A stretch of 64,000 nucleotides of DNA from Lacisediminihabitans sp040549525 (GTDB lineage: Bacteria > Actinomycetota > Actinomycetes > Actinomycetales > Microbacteriaceae), in contig NZ_JBEPTM010000003.1 of the NCBI RefSeq assembly GCF_040549525.1, positions 62,001 through 126,000 of the forward strand. The letters run 5' to 3'. Shown piece after piece: positions 63,716 to 64,000 of this stretch. A model generated the notes under the pieces. It was given only the letters and a program-made list of their open reading frames with translations. It did no database searches and was not told the DNA's origin. The position numbers and the translations under genes were made by a program. The first letter of the stretch is position 1, and each line of letters starts with the position of its first letter.

Positions 63716-64000
63716 AGCAGGCCATCGCGAGCACGGCCATCGAGAGAGGAACCACCATGAGCATGTTCGGACTGGACGGCGCCGAGATCACGGGCCTCGT
63801 GCGCATCCTCTGCCCAGATCCCGATCGCGGCACGGTGTGGGAGCTGTTCGCTCGCGCCAGCTGGACGGGCATCGCCGAACCCGGCGATCGCGCGGCCGGT
63901 GAACTCGTGGCCGCTCTCGGGCCGGACGGAGCGCTGGCGGCATTGGTCGAGGCGTGGCCTGTGGCCCGCATCACGGATGCCGCCTCCGCCGCCGGATCGG
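63712..64000 (+). CDS. dprA: DprA-like DNA-processing protein, N-terminal part only
   Basis: The first 96 codons read off the window end with no stop. ARASWTGIAEPGDRAAGELVA is typical of the N-terminal domain of actinobacterial DprA, which loads RecA on incoming single strands. The Rossmann core lies outside the window. AGGAGGG precedes GTG at 63712, which overlaps the comM stop. A later ATG at 63757 is a possible alternative start. Confidence 0.85.
   Translation, partial: MKQAIASTAIERGTTMSMFGLDGAEITGLVRILCPDPDRGTVWELFARASWTGIAEPGDRAAGELVAALGPDGALAALVEAWPVARITDAASAAGS

Overview
This is a 64 kb stretch of a high-GC actinobacterial chromosome. The best guess is family Microbacteriaceae. The evidence is the housekeeping gene order (smc, lipB-lipA, ftsY, ffh, rpsP-KH-rimM-trmD, rplS-lepB-lepB-rnhB-DUF2469, yraN-comM-dprA), coenzyme F420 genes, heavy GTG/TTG start use, and many start codons placed 6-7 bases after a TANNNT -10 box, which is the actinobacterial leaderless pattern. 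The family assignment is inference. I found no tRNA, rRNA, CRISPR array, transposase or phage gene.

Layout. 1-4.5 kb: a partial small gene, a PLDc_N membrane protein, an F420-type LLM oxidoreductase with cofE-cofC, and convergent cofD. 4.6-9.4 kb: MoxR ATPase, DUF58 protein and transglutaminase-like membrane protein. 9.6-21.2 kb: a catabolic island with an APC permease, a MocR-type regulator, a beta-ureidopropionase-like nitrilase, a dihydropyrimidinase/hydantoinase, a second LLM oxidoreductase, a complete NMT1/THI5-type ABC importer and a class III aminotransferase. These supply steps 2-4 of reductive pyrimidine breakdown, but no classical dihydropyrimidine dehydrogenase is present. 21.3-23.4 kb: crtY-blh, which would turn lycopene into retinal. 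23.4-26 kb: DUF177, rpmF, rnc and mutM. 26-33.4 kb: two two-component systems, one opposite a secreted protein with an internal duplication and the other with an ABC exporter, plus a tandem GNAT protein. 33.9-47.8 kb: smc, lipBA, ftsY and ffh with small metabolic genes between them. 48-52 kb: four accessory genes between ffh and rpsP. 52-64 kb: ribosome and tRNA maturation genes, tandem signal peptidases, rnhB, an S9 peptidase, and yraN-comM-dprA running off the window.

The most unusual feature is a set of non-coding repeats. There are roughly 80-96 bp inverted-repeat elements with conserved arms around GCAGGAG and unrelated interiors (two classes, six copies). One lies in frame inside mutM and another supplies the mutM stop codon. 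A second family (GGTCGAGTAG ... GTGTCGAGACC) sits just after stop codons and appears to have entered smc in frame. ffh is flanked upstream by three exact-length 83 bp tandem repeats and an 11-12 bp degenerate array, and downstream by a 13 bp array.

The F420 genes, four LLM-family oxidoreductases and the pyrimidine island together suggest a testable idea: an F420H2- or flavin-dependent LLM enzyme may supply the missing redox step of pyrimidine or hydantoin catabolism.
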